This document shows, one piece after another, positions 33,872-42,922 of a stretch of DNA of 64,000 nucleotides. The DNA comes from VXNE01 sp965116625 (GTDB lineage Bacteria; Pseudomonadota; Gammaproteobacteria; Pseudomonadales; Azotimanducaceae): assembly GCA_965116625.1 (NCBI GenBank), contig OZ220717.1, forward strand, positions 124,001 through 188,000, in the 5' to 3' direction. Under the pieces are notes generated by a model, which ran no database searches, was not told the DNA's origin, and saw only the letters and a list, made by a program, of their open reading frames with translations. Both the position numbers and the translations under genes were made by a program. Numbering within the stretch: position 1 is the first letter of the stretch; each line of letters opens with the position of its first letter.

Positions 33872-36774
33872 CACGCGGGGGAGCACCGAGTGTCGCGCTC
33901 GCGATGCTGCTGGCCGGCCCGAATACGGCGGCACCGGCCGATGACGGACCTGCATTCGACGAGGAAGTCATCGTCACCGGTTCGCGCATCCGACGTGACC
34001 CACTCACCGCGCGGGACAACGTTCTCTCCATGGAGGCCGACGATCGCGACCGGACCGGCATCACGTCCCTCGGCGACATGCTCGCGCGGCTTTCCGTATC
34101 GGGCTCGCCCCTGACCACGCGGTTCAACAGCAGCGGCAATTTCGGTTTTCCGGCGGACGGCGGCGGTGTCGCGGCCGGCGCATCGCAGGTGGACCTGCGG
34201 CATCTCGGATCGAAGCGCGTGCTGGTGCTGGTGGACGGCGTGCGCTGGGTGAACGGCGCATCGGGGAGTGGCGTTTCCGGTGCCACGGACCTCAACACCA
34301 TTCCGGCTTCCGTTGTCGAGCGCGTGGAGGTGTTACGCGACGGCGCATCGGCCATCTACGGATCCGACGCCATCGCCGGCGTCGTGAACGTCATCACGCG
34401 CAGGACATCGGGCATTGCAGCAAGCGTCTATGGCGGCTCGTATGAGGCCGGTGGAGAGACGGGCGACATCGAGCTGTCCCTCGGCGGCGAGCGCGGAGCC
34501 ACCTCGGTATCCGTTCACCTGAGCCACACCGATCAGAAGCGTGTGAGTTCCGCCGATCACGAACTGACGCGCTGGCCGAAACCGGGCACCGGCGTCACCC
34601 ACGGCAGCACGTTCACGCCCCAGGGGCGCATCATCTTCGCCGACCCGAACACCGGCACCTTCGTCAACTGTGCCCTGAACGACGGCGTGACCGGCAAGCC
34701 GGTCTACGATCCGGCCGATCCGTGCGGGCCGAACGACGACTACCATCCGTGGACCAACGCCGACCGGTTCAACTACTCGCCCTTCAACCTGACGCTCACT
34801 CCGTCCCGGCGCACCGGGGCCTTTGCGCTGCTGGAACACGCCGCTTCGGACAGCCTCCGCCTCTACGCCCGGGGCTTCCTCAACCGGCGGGTGTCGATCA
34901 ACCAGGCGGCGCCCGAACCCCTGTGGGTCGGGACCCTGGCCGAGGCAGGGAACGTCATGGACACCATCGTCATAGATGCCGCCAACCCCTACAGTCCTTT
35001 CGGTTTCAAGGTCGGACCGCGTGCCCTGGCGACGAGAAGGCCGCTCGAAAGCGGCCCGCGCGTATTCCGCCAGGACGTGGCGACGCGTTACGTCGCCGCC
35101 GGCATCCAGGGCGAGCAGACGGTGCTTCGCCCGCCACTCTACTGGGAGGCCAATGCCGTGTGGTCGCGCAACGCCGCGGATCAGACAAAGGACGGTGCCC
35201 ACAACGCGCGCAGGATGCTGCCGGCCCTCGGTGACCCGGACGCATGTGGTGCGATCCCCGGCTGCGTGCCGCTCAACCTGCTCGGGGGACAGGCCGGGGG
35301 CTCCGGCACGATCACGCCAGAGATGCTGCACTGGATCGGTTTCGTGCAGCGCGATTCGAGCGAACAGACGCTCAGGAGCATGAGCTTCAACGTCACGGGA
35401 GACCTGGCCGAGTTGCCGGCCGGACCGCTGGCTTTCGCCGCGGGCGCCGAACGGCGCTTGCAGGACGGCCGCTTCGATCCCGATCCCGTCGTCGCCGCAG
35501 GCGACACCTCCGGCGTGTCCGCGCAACCCACGGCGGGCGGCTTCGGCGTCACCGAGTGGTACGGCGAAGTCGAGGCGCCGCTCGTTCCCGGTGCCACGGG
35601 AGCGGACCTGATCGATGTCTCCGCAGCGATCCGTTACTTCGACTACAGCACCTTCGACAGCGGCACCACAGCCAAGCTGGGGTTGCGCTGGCGACCGGCT
35701 CCCGGCCTCCTGCTGCGCGCCACCTGGACCGAGGGCTTCCGCGCGCCAAACATCGGCGAACTGTTCGGTGGTCTGACGCAACTCCACGCCGTCATCTCGG
35801 ACCCGTGCGCAAGCTTCCTGACCACCAACGTCGGCCAGACCGTCATGGACAACTGCATCGCTGCCGGCGTCCCGGCCGACGGCAGCTATACGCAACTCGG
35901 CTCCCAGATAAGCGTCCTTACCGGCGGCAATGAACTGCTCGAACCGGAGACTTCGGAAAGCTCCTCCGTAGCCGTGGCCTGGCGGCCCGGATGGGCCCTG
36001 GATGTCAATTGGATCGATGACCTGCGTTTCGAAATCGCCCGCTACGAACACGAGGTCGACGACGCCATCACCGCATTCGACGCCCAGGCCATGCTCGATG
36101 GCTGCTACCGCGACCGCGTGGACGTCTTCTGCCGGCTCATCCAGCGCAACGACCGGGGCGGTATCGCCGGATTTCGCAACACGCTGTTCAACGTCGGCGC
36201 GATAAGCACCAGCGGCTGGGACTTCGGCATGACGCTCGGCATGCCCTCCGGGTGGCGGCTGCAATGGCACGGCACCTACCTGGCCAATTACACGGAGCGG
36301 CTGAAGGACACCGAAGGCACGGTCATCGAAACACGGTCACTCAAGGGCCAGACGCAGGCCGACCGGGGCAAGCCCGCGTGGAAGTCGATGCTCGCGGTTG
36401 ACTGGACCGGCGCGAAGTGGAACGCGTCCTGGACCATCCGATACATCCACGGGATGACCGAGCGGTGCTCCGATTTCCTCGACGGAACACCGGACAGCCT
36501 GACGAACCTCGGACTCTGCTCGATGCCCGACCAGGAGGACAACACGGCCTCGCGAAACCACCTGGCCAGCACGACCTACCACGATGTTCAGGCGACCTAC
36601 ACCCTGCCGCGAGCCAACGCCGACATCGCCCTCGCCCTGGGTGCGAACAACCTGCTCGACCGCGACCCGCCGGCAAGCCAGAGTGCTTCGATCAACGGCT
36701 ACGACGCTTCCGTCTACGACATTCCGGGTGGCCGCTTCGTGTACTTCCGGGTGGCTTACTCGACCGAACGGTAG
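33817..36774 (+). CDS. TonB-dependent outer-membrane receptor
   Basis: A 985-residue receptor. Residues about 50-160 form the plug domain (EEVIVTGSRIRRDPL, QVDLRHLGSKRVLVLVDGVRWV, VERVEVLRDGASAIYGSDAIAGVVNVIT), and the rest is a large barrel ending in an aromatic-rich strand (GRFVYFRVAYSTER). The TGSRI...YGSDAIAGVVN style is typical of the large receptors of carbohydrate/peptide scavengers. The start at 33817 gives a hydrophobic signal; ATG 33904 is an alternative. Energised import into the periplasm is the expected role; ligand unknown, but the peptidase neighbours suggest oligopeptides. Confidence 0.93.
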   Translation: MGAILAFGGSVVLALPALTRGGAPSVALAMLLAGPNTAAPADDGPAFDEEVIVTGSRIRRDPLTARDNVLSMEADDRDRTGITSLGDMLARLSVSGSPLTTRFNSSGNFGFPADGGGVAAGASQVDLRHLGSKRVLVLVDGVRWVNGASGSGVSGATDLNTIPASVVERVEVLRDGASAIYGSDAIAGVVNVITRRTSGIAASVYGGSYEAGGETGDIELSLGGERGATSVSVHLSHTDQKRVSSADHELTRWPKPGTGVTHGSTFTPQGRIIFADPNTGTFVNCALNDGVTGKPVYDPADPCGPNDDYHPWTNADRFNYSPFNLTLTPSRRTGAFALLEHAASDSLRLYARGFLNRRVSINQAAPEPLWVGTLAEAGNVMDTIVIDAANPYSPFGFKVGPRALATRRPLESGPRVFRQDVATRYVAAGIQGEQTVLRPPLYWEANAVWSRNAADQTKDGAHNARRMLPALGDPDACGAIPGCVPLNLLGGQAGGSGTITPEMLHWIGFVQRDSSEQTLRSMSFNVTGDLAELPAGPLAFAAGAERRLQDGRFDPDPVVAAGDTSGVSAQPTAGGFGVTEWYGEVEAPLVPGATGADLIDVSAAIRYFDYSTFDSGTTAKLGLRWRPAPGLLLRATWTEGFRAPNIGELFGGLTQLHAVISDPCASFLTTNVGQTVMDNCIAAGVPADGSYTQLGSQISVLTGGNELLEPETSESSSVAVAWRPGWALDVNWIDDLRFEIARYEHEVDDAITAFDAQAMLDGCYRDRVDVFCRLIQRNDRGGIAGFRNTLFNVGAISTSGWDFGMTLGMPSGWRLQWHGTYLANYTERLKDTEGTVIETRSLKGQTQADRGKPAWKSMLAVDWTGAKWNASWTIRYIHGMTERCSDFLDGTPDSLTNLGLCSMPDQEDNTASRNHLASTTYHDVQATYTLPRANADIALALGANNLLDRDPPASQSASINGYDASVYDIPGGRFVYFRVAYSTER

Positions 36775-36811
36775 GCTCTGCACCTGTCCCATTCGAGATG
36801 GTGCAACCATC

Positions 36812-37798
36812 ATGATCCAGGGCCCTTTCGTGACCACAAACGTTGAACAGGCGCGCGTGGGAAATGCCGTGCAGTCAATACCATCTGTAGCAGGACGCTA
36901 CGACGACATCCTCCCCACGGGCGACGGTGAGATGCTCTGGCGGCGAGCCGTCGCCGACGTGCAGGCCGGACACCTGGATGATAGACCCCTCTACTGGGCG
37001 CGACTCAAGCTGTGCCGGGACCTCGATGCACCGGCGACCGTCGACGCCGCGGAACGCCTGTCCCGGAATTTCGACCCCGTTTTCCCGCCCGGCGTGGGAA
37101 GGGTACTGGTGACCGGCTTCGACCCGTTCCACCTGGACGATGTGATCGGGCAGAGCAATCCCTCGGGACTGGTGGCGCTCGCCCTCGACGGTACGACGAT
37201 CGCCGGCGCCCACTTGCGCAGCGCGATCCTTCCGGTGCGTTTCGAGGCGTTTGACCGGGGCGTCGTGGAAACACTGCTTGAACCGCTGTTCCAACGCGGC
37301 CTGGATCTCGCGGTAACCGTCAGCATGGGGCGCGACGGATTCCACCTGGAACGTTTTCCCGGCCTGCGCCGCTCCGCGGATACGCCCGACAACGCAAACG
37401 CGGTGACCGGCGCCTCGGCATCGAACCCGCTCATCCCGCCGGACCTCGCCGGCACGGGGGCGCCCGAATTCCTCGAGTCCTCCCTGCCAGCCGCGAACAT
37501 GTCCGCAGTCCGGGGGCGGTGGCCGGTCCGCGACAACCGGCGCGTCACAAGCCTCGAGCGGGGTACGTTCGCTGCGGGGTCGCTGAGGGATCTGGCCGGA
37601 GAAACCGCCGTGCGAGGCTCAAGCGGGGGCTTTCTCTCGAATGAGATTACCTATCGGAGCCTCCTGCTGCAGAGACGGCTCGGGATCGAGTTTCCGCTGG
37701 GACACCTGCACACGCCGGCGCTGCGCGGCCACGACGCGGCGCTCGAAGGCGACATCATCGATCAGGTTCGACGGATCATCGCCGCCGCACTTTCCTGA
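36812..37798 (+). CDS. Pyroglutamyl-peptidase I-like protein with catalytic Cys replaced by Ser
   Basis: A 328-residue protein with an N-terminal 90-residue extension and a C15-type core: RVLVTGFDPF (97-106) then SNPSG, the family's signature start. The catalytic Glu region is FHLERFPG (E180). The segment that normally carries the nucleophile (Y-x-C-N) reads FLSNEITYRSLL, with Ser276 in place of Cys, and His300 in GHLHTP is in the proper relation (24 residues after). The enzyme class removes N-terminal pyroglutamate from peptides. The missing cysteine suggests a changed or lost activity. It follows the TonB receptor. Confidence 0.82.
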   Translation: MIQGPFVTTNVEQARVGNAVQSIPSVAGRYDDILPTGDGEMLWRRAVADVQAGHLDDRPLYWARLKLCRDLDAPATVDAAERLSRNFDPVFPPGVGRVLVTGFDPFHLDDVIGQSNPSGLVALALDGTTIAGAHLRSAILPVRFEAFDRGVVETLLEPLFQRGLDLAVTVSMGRDGFHLERFPGLRRSADTPDNANAVTGASASNPLIPPDLAGTGAPEFLESSLPAANMSAVRGRWPVRDNRRVTSLERGTFAAGSLRDLAGETAVRGSSGGFLSNEITYRSLLLQRRLGIEFPLGHLHTPALRGHDAALEGDIIDQVRRIIAAALS

Positions 37799-37926
37799 GC
37801 TCCGGGCTGCACTTGTCATCGCGATCCGTCTGACGTCATCATTGCCGCTGTCGTCCTGCCTCCTTCCTTCGCCGTCGTGACAACAACGGCGCCCGCGTGG
37901 AATTCCTGGGCGGGACACTTCACGTG

Positions 37927-39195
37927 ATGCCGGAACCAGAGCGCACAACCTCGTATCCATCGGAGCCCGCCAACCGGGCGACCGTCCTGTCCGTGATGCG
38001 CGGCATCGCGCTGCCGGTCTACCTGCCGTCGTTCTTCTCGGCGATCGCGCAGAACGCCATGCAGATCATGCTGCCGCTCTACGCCCTCGAAATCGGCGGC
38101 GGGCCAGCGCTGGCGGCCACGGTCGTGGGTCTGCGCGGTGCCGGGACGATGTTGATGGACGTACCCGCCGGCATGCTGGTGACCCGCATCGGCGACCGGG
38201 GCGTCATGATCCTGGGACTCGTTACCGCGACGGTCGCCACCTTCATGGCTGCGGCCGCGACCGAGGTCACGCTGCTCTCCTTCGCCGCGCTCGGTTTCGG
38301 CGCCGGGGCTGGCATCTGGGTGCTTGGGCGGGTCACCTTCATTACCGACACGGTACGTCTCGATCAGCGGGGCCGCGTGATTTCCCTGATGGCCGGCCTG
38401 CAACGCGCCGGGGCGTTCGTCGGGCCCGTGATTGCGGGTGTCGGCGCCGACCTCATCGGGTATCGCGCCGTGTTCGTGGGCGCGGGCATCCTGTGGGCGA
38501 TCTCCCTCGTGATCGTGATGATCTTCGCGAGCAGCGCCAGACCTGCCGAAGGGCTCGAACGTTCCCGCCTCGCGCACATCGTGTGGGAACACAAGCGGAC
38601 CCTGGCGACGGCGGGAAGCGTCATGGTCGTGCTGATGTTCCTCAGAACCGGCGTTCGGCTGATGATTCCGCTGGTCGGCGCCGAGATGGGGTTCTCCGCG
38701 GCCGAAATCGGTCTGGCGTACAGCCTCTCCTCCGCAATCGACATGGTGATGTTCTATCCCGCGGGCATGATCATCGACCTGGCCGGCCGCAGGTGGGCAC
38801 TGGGGCCCGCGATGCTGTTGCTCGGTATCGGTGTCGCCCTTCTGCCGTTCGCCGGCAGCTTCTGGGCCTTCACCGCCGCAGGCGTCCTGGCCGGACTCGG
38901 CAATGGTTTCGGCACCGGCATCTTCATGACGCTAGGTGGCGACCTGTCGCCCGCGCAGGGGCGCGGCGAATTTCTCGGTGTCTGGCGGCTCGTGGGCGAC
39001 GCGGGAGCGGCCGTGGGGCCCTTCATCATGGGGCCATTGGCGCAATGGACGTCCATGGCCATCGCCTGCACCTCTACCGGCGGGATGGCCCTCGTGGGCA
39101 TCGTTTTGTTGATAGTCTTCGTGCCTGAGACGCTCCGCCGGCCCCCGACGATCACCCTGGCGAGTCACCAAGAACGACAAGGAAGGGAACGATGA
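37927..39195 (+). CDS. Major facilitator superfamily transporter
   Basis: A 422-residue protein with twelve membrane helices. The loop between helices 2 and 3 (PAGMLVTRIGDRGVMILG) carries the MFS signature, and the two halves are similar. It is the sugar/drug-like MFS layout; substrate unknown. I use the ATG at 37927; a GTG at 37897 would add ten residues with no ribosome site. The stop overlaps the LLM gene by four bases (ATGA). Confidence 0.88.
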   Translation: MPEPERTTSYPSEPANRATVLSVMRGIALPVYLPSFFSAIAQNAMQIMLPLYALEIGGGPALAATVVGLRGAGTMLMDVPAGMLVTRIGDRGVMILGLVTATVATFMAAAATEVTLLSFAALGFGAGAGIWVLGRVTFITDTVRLDQRGRVISLMAGLQRAGAFVGPVIAGVGADLIGYRAVFVGAGILWAISLVIVMIFASSARPAEGLERSRLAHIVWEHKRTLATAGSVMVVLMFLRTGVRLMIPLVGAEMGFSAAEIGLAYSLSSAIDMVMFYPAGMIIDLAGRRWALGPAMLLLGIGVALLPFAGSFWAFTAAGVLAGLGNGFGTGIFMTLGGDLSPAQGRGEFLGVWRLVGDAGAAVGPFIMGPLAQWTSMAIACTSTGGMALVGIVLLIVFVPETLRRPPTITLASHQERQGRER

Positions 39196-40238
39196 ACAAT
39201 CCCAAAACGATACGAGACGGCCTGGGGTTCGGCCTGAACCGGCTTGACCACAGGTCGCCCCTGCGATTCGCGGCCGACGCCGCGCGGCTCGAAGCATTGG
39301 GTTGGCACTACGGGTTTCTCGCTTCTTCACCGCTCCTGGTACAGGACCCTTACGTGCTGCTTTCACAGGCCTTGCGGGAGACGCGTTCGATCATGCTCGG
39401 GACGCTGATCGAGAATCCCGTGATGCGCCATCCCGCGGTCATCGCGGGATCGATCGCGACGATCGACCGGCTCGATCCCGGGCGCATGATATTGGGCATG
39501 GGCGTGGGCGACACCGCGGTGCGCCTCATGGGCAAGCGCCCCGCCACCGTGGCGGCGTTCGAAGAAGCGATCGTCACCATCAAGTCACTCACGGCCAGCG
39601 AGCAGGTGGCCGTCGACGCCGCACGGCCGGCAGTGCTTCGCCACGCCTCGCCCGTGCCCGTCTGGGTGGCCACGCAAGGTCCGCGGACGCTGCGCATGGC
39701 CGGGCGGGTCGCCGATGGCGTCTTCATCCGTGTGGGCGTTCACGAAGAGAACCTGCGCCGCGCCGTCGAGCACGTTCACGCGGGCGCCAGGGAAGCGGGC
39801 CGGGACCCGGGCGAAGTGCGGATCGGCTGCGTCTTCCACACCATCGCCGATCCGGACCCCGAGCGGGTGGGTCGCATCGGCCGCGCCGCCGCCGCCGGCT
39901 ACTACGAGTATTCGCCCGTGCTGTTCGAGAACATCGGCATGCCCTGGACCGGCGAAGACTCCGCTGTCCTGAAACGGCAGGTCTGGCCGGACTTCCACCA
40001 TGACCCGGACCTTGAGGCCGCCGGCGACGTCGTCTCGTTCCTGCCGGACGAAGCCGTCGACGCGTTCTCGCTGCACGGTTCCTTCGAGGAGATCACGGAG
40101 CAGATCAAGACGATTCTCGGATACGGCCTGCCGATTGAGATCGTCATTCCGCACCCGATGCCGACGCCCCCTCCGATCTCGGAGGGAGGTTATGACTACG
40201 CGCGAAGGTTCGCGGAGGCAGTTTTTCCGGCGTTCTGA
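39192..40238 (+). CDS. LLM-class flavin-dependent oxidoreductase
   Basis: A 348-residue luciferase-like (beta/alpha)8-barrel enzyme using FMN or F420. Typical segments: HYGFLASSPLLVQDPYVLLSQAL, LGTLIENPVMRHPAVIAGSIATIDRLDPGRMILGMGVGD (in pieces), and VWVATQGPRTLRMAGRVADGV. Such enzymes include monooxygenases and 5,10-methylene-H4MPT reductase-like oxidoreductases; the fold in this subgroup is close to the latter. Starts by ATGA overlap with the MFS gene, with AAGGAAGGGA upstream. Confidence 0.88.
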   Translation: MNNPKTIRDGLGFGLNRLDHRSPLRFAADAARLEALGWHYGFLASSPLLVQDPYVLLSQALRETRSIMLGTLIENPVMRHPAVIAGSIATIDRLDPGRMILGMGVGDTAVRLMGKRPATVAAFEEAIVTIKSLTASEQVAVDAARPAVLRHASPVPVWVATQGPRTLRMAGRVADGVFIRVGVHEENLRRAVEHVHAGAREAGRDPGEVRIGCVFHTIADPDPERVGRIGRAAAAGYYEYSPVLFENIGMPWTGEDSAVLKRQVWPDFHHDPDLEAAGDVVSFLPDEAVDAFSLHGSFEEITEQIKTILGYGLPIEIVIPHPMPTPPPISEGGYDYARRFAEAVFPAF

Positions 40239-40274
40239 ACCCGCTGATGCAACGTCACGGTCGCTGTAGCGGGA

Positions 40275-40730
40275 CTATGGGTGGCGGGCAGACATTGCCG
40301 CCTCGCCGACCCTCACGCTGACCTGCTTCCCCAAGTGACGCAACGCCCGGTCGAGCGTTGCAGTCTTGGTGCCGTGTTCCGGATTCAGCATGCGCCGCAC
40401 TTCGTTCTCGGCGACATCGAGATCGCGGGCAAAACGGCGTTGCGATATGCCAGACTGGCGGCAAGCCTCATAGAGTGCCGCCTTCAATGCAATCTGCACC
40501 GGCGGAACGACCAACGGACGGCGCGCGCTGGCAGGCGACGGCTCGGGTAGTTCCTTGCCTTCCCGAATCGTGGTCGCGATCAGCTCGCGCAGCAGATCAC
40601 TCGCTTCGGCGAACGCCTCACTCCGGGTGGCACCGTCCGTTGCACCCCATCCGAAGTCCGGCAACGTAACGACAAATCGTCCGTCCTCGTCATGTTCGAT
40701 CTCCGCAGGGTAGTTGTAAGAATCGGCCAT
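40275..40730 (-). CDS. HicB-family protein with C-terminal Xre-like HTH, no HicA found
   Basis: A 151-residue protein. Residues 1-45 are the HicB antitoxin fold (YPAEIEHDEDGRFVVTLPDFGWGATDG, with the partial RNase H-like strand pattern), and residues about 85-140 hold an HTH (SQRRFARDLDVAENEVRRMLNPEHGTKTATLDRALRHLG in part). HicB binds the HicA mRNA interferase and the operon promoter. No HicA lies on either side, so it may act as a lone regulator. I chose the ATG at 40730; a longer frame to 40802 runs across tandem repeats. Confidence 0.82.
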   Translation of the reverse strand: MADSYNYPAEIEHDEDGRFVVTLPDFGWGATDGATRSEAFAEASDLLRELIATTIREGKELPEPSPASARRPLVVPPVQIALKAALYEACRQSGISQRRFARDLDVAENEVRRMLNPEHGTKTATLDRALRHLGKQVSVRVGEAAMSARHP

Positions 40731-40791
40731 GCGTTCAATTCCTCCAAGGCAGGGATGTAAGCCCGCTGCCACAATGACTCCGCCCGCGGCG

Positions 40792-40827
40792 TATGCAGAC
40801 ATTGCAAGCTACGCAGACATTGCAAGC
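40792..40827. repeat. Two tandem copies of an 18-bp unit before the HicB gene
   Basis: TATGCAGACATTGCAAGC (40792-40809) and TACGCAGACATTGCAAGC (40810-40827) are consecutive copies differing at one base, 62 bases upstream of the hicB-like start. They could be operator repeats or a slipped-strand duplication. Confidence 0.75.
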
Positions 40828-40964
40828 CACTCTATACGCCACAGCCCTAGGATACGCGACGGTCCGCGGCGGCGAAGGCACGGGCTCGCATCGAAAGGCA
40901 GGAAGGATTTCGGCTCGGTGTGCCTTTGGATGTATGCTTCGTTCAGGAGGAACGGGAGGAAACC

Positions 40965-41429
40965 ATGATCGAAGTCGGTGCCAAAGCCCCGGACTTTACC
41001 CTCAGGAGCCACGCGGGCGAGGAGGTGTCGCTCAGTCAGTTCAAGGGCGACAAGTGGGTGGTGCTGCATACGTTTCCCCTGGCCTTCACCGGCGGCTGAA
41101 GCAACCAGACCAACAACTTCAACCGTGCGTTGAATCAGTTTGCAGACGCAGGTGCTGCGCTCATCGGAATGAGCGTGGACTCCGCCCCATCGCTGAACGC
41201 CTGGTCCACCTCCATGGGTGGCATGCGGCACCCATTGTTGGCGGACTTCTGGCCCAAGGGCGGGGTCGCCCAATCGCTCGGAATCTTCAACGAGACTGCG
41301 GGCATCGTGAATCGCTCGGTGATCATCATCGATTCCGAAGGTGTCGTGCGTCACGCGGAAAGCTACACGAGTTCGCTACCAGACCCGGCGGACGCGTTGG
41401 CCAGGCTGGCGGAACTACAGGCAGCCTGA
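40965..41429 (+). CDS. Peroxiredoxin with in-frame TGA at the peroxidatic position (probable selenoprotein)
   Basis: Reading TGA 41097-41099 as selenocysteine gives a 154-residue AhpC/TSA-type peroxiredoxin: APDFTLRSHAGEEVSLSQFKGD, then HTFPLAFTGG-Sec45-SNQ, then IGMSVDSAPSLNAW and VIIIDSEGVVRHAE. The codon falls exactly where the family has the peroxidatic Cys (P-x-x-x-T-x-x-C). The frame is intact for 110 codons after the TGA and the whole protein contains no cysteine, so the Sec would be the only redox residue. A 6-bp hairpin with a five-base loop CGTGC follows 18 bases later. The ribosome site (AGGAGGAACGGGAGGA) is strong. Conventional gene finders would truncate or restart it at 41130. 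Confidence 0.85.
41118..41134 (+). promoter_or_regulatory. Bacterial SECIS-like hairpin
   Basis: TTCAAC (41118-41123) and GTTGAA (41129-41134) form a perfect 6-bp stem with loop CGTGC; the second loop base is G, as in bacterial SECIS elements, and the loop begins 24 bases after the TGA, within the usual range of 16-37. Confidence 0.7.
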
Positions 41430-41529
41430 CTGGCACTCAAGAGTCGAACGGACCTCAGGCGGTCGTTTCCACTGGAGCCTTCCTGGTATTCGGGCGGCGA
41501 TGCAATGAATCGTCGATTCCCGGAGTAAC

Positions 41530-42714
41530 CTACTCTCCCTGCAAGCGGCGGTAGGCCTCGTCACCAACTTCGCGGGCTACCGCCTCGCCCAACTCATGAG
41601 CCGACAGAATAGAAGACCGGACCAATTCTGGCGTCACGGTCATCGGCATGTTGTGCATGATGGGAACTGCAATCGCGGCCTCTGTTACCGTATCGATGTC
41701 CTCGTTGTGTTCCTTCGTCAAAGACAACTGACCGAGATGTATCGGCAGCCCAACCCGTGCAAAAAATTCAGCTGCTTTTCTCGCGTCCCGGTTCTGCTCC
41801 ATCATCAAATGCGCCAGTGTTCCCATGGCGACCATCTCGCCATGTAGATAGTTGTCATGAACCTCCCTGACGTGGGTATAGGCGACAGCGATAGCATGGG
41901 CAGCTGCGCAACCACCACTTTCAAAACCGATACCACTGATCAGGGTGTTGGCTTCGACAACCCGCTCCAGTGCGTCGTCGCAACGATTCGCGACGACCGA
42001 GGCACTCGCCGCAACGCCATATTCGTAAAGCGTATGGGCGCATGTCTCACCCATGGCGGCACACGCAAGCGTTGGGCGCGAACCTACGCAGTTTCTTCCC
42101 TGGGGATTGGCGAGACACGCCTTGGCCTCATACCAGGTGGCCATGGCATCGCCCATACCGGCCACCAGAAATCTCTCAGATGCCTTGGCAACCACACCGG
42201 TATCCACTACCACCAATGCAGGACTGTCGGGGAAGTACTCCACCCCGTTTTGTACCCCTTCCGGAGAATACATAACAGACAGTGCTGAACAGGGTGCGTC
42301 GTTGGACGCCAGGGTCGGAACAATCACCACGGGAATATCCAACCGATAGGCAATGCATTTTCCGGCATCCACACACTTGCCACCACCAACAGCTATGAGA
42401 CAGTCAATGTCTTCACCCTTGAGTCCTCCCACCTGGTTGTCGACTTCTTCCACCGAGCACTCGCCATGGAATGTCGTTGCAACCCCAGGAATGTTTCTTT
42501 GCCTCAGGCTGTCCATAACGCGTACGCCCTCGGCCCCATGACCGCGACTGGAGGCCAGCACACCCGCTCGCCGGGAACCAAGCAGCGACATGTATCTGCC
42601 CAGATGGTCGATGACGCCCTCACCCTGGATATAACGCTGCGGTGCGATCATCACGCGAGGGACGGACTCTCCGTCGGTGAAAACCTGCCCCGGTGAATAG
42701 GGATCACTAGCCAT
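41530..42714 (-). CDS. Iron-containing alcohol / glycerol dehydrogenase (GldA-like)
   Basis: A 394-residue group III dehydrogenase: NAD site GGGKCVDAGKCIA, the following VIVPTLASNDAPCSALSVMY, and later helical metal-binding parts (CAAAHAIAVAYTHVREVHDNYLHGE with His residues) typical of GldA and relatives. It oxidises glycerol or another diol to a ketone, or runs in reverse. Codon and base composition are visibly less GC-rich than in the neighbours, as for the genes up to 44.4 kb, which suggests separate acquisition. Confidence 0.92.
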   Translation of the reverse strand: MASDPYSPGQVFTDGESVPRVMIAPQRYIQGEGVIDHLGRYMSLLGSRRAGVLASSRGHGAEGVRVMDSLRQRNIPGVATTFHGECSVEEVDNQVGGLKGEDIDCLIAVGGGKCVDAGKCIAYRLDIPVVIVPTLASNDAPCSALSVMYSPEGVQNGVEYFPDSPALVVVDTGVVAKASERFLVAGMGDAMATWYEAKACLANPQGRNCVGSRPTLACAAMGETCAHTLYEYGVAASASVVANRCDDALERVVEANTLISGIGFESGGCAAAHAIAVAYTHVREVHDNYLHGEMVAMGTLAHLMMEQNRDARKAAEFFARVGLPIHLGQLSLTKEHNEDIDTVTEAAIAVPIMHNMPMTVTPELVRSSILSAHELGEAVAREVGDEAYRRLQGE

Positions 42715-42922
42715 GTCAGACTCTTGTCGCTAAAGTCGAAGGGTCAATATAGGTGAAGGTCTCAACCTCTCGCAACGGTCGATACAGTCAGTTCCGTATC
42801 CGCGACGTATCAAACCTCGATATCGAGAGCGATCCTCGGCCACGAAAGCACCAGCCGATCTAAAGAAATACAATAGTTCGCGCCTCCCAGGACAGAAGCA
42901 CAAATCAAATAGGACACTTGGC

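Noticed and set aside
41097..41099. In-frame TGA interpreted as a frameshift or pseudogene
   Set aside because: The downstream frame is fully conserved, the codon falls on the catalytic Cys position and a SECIS-like hairpin follows, so selenocysteine is the simpler reading.
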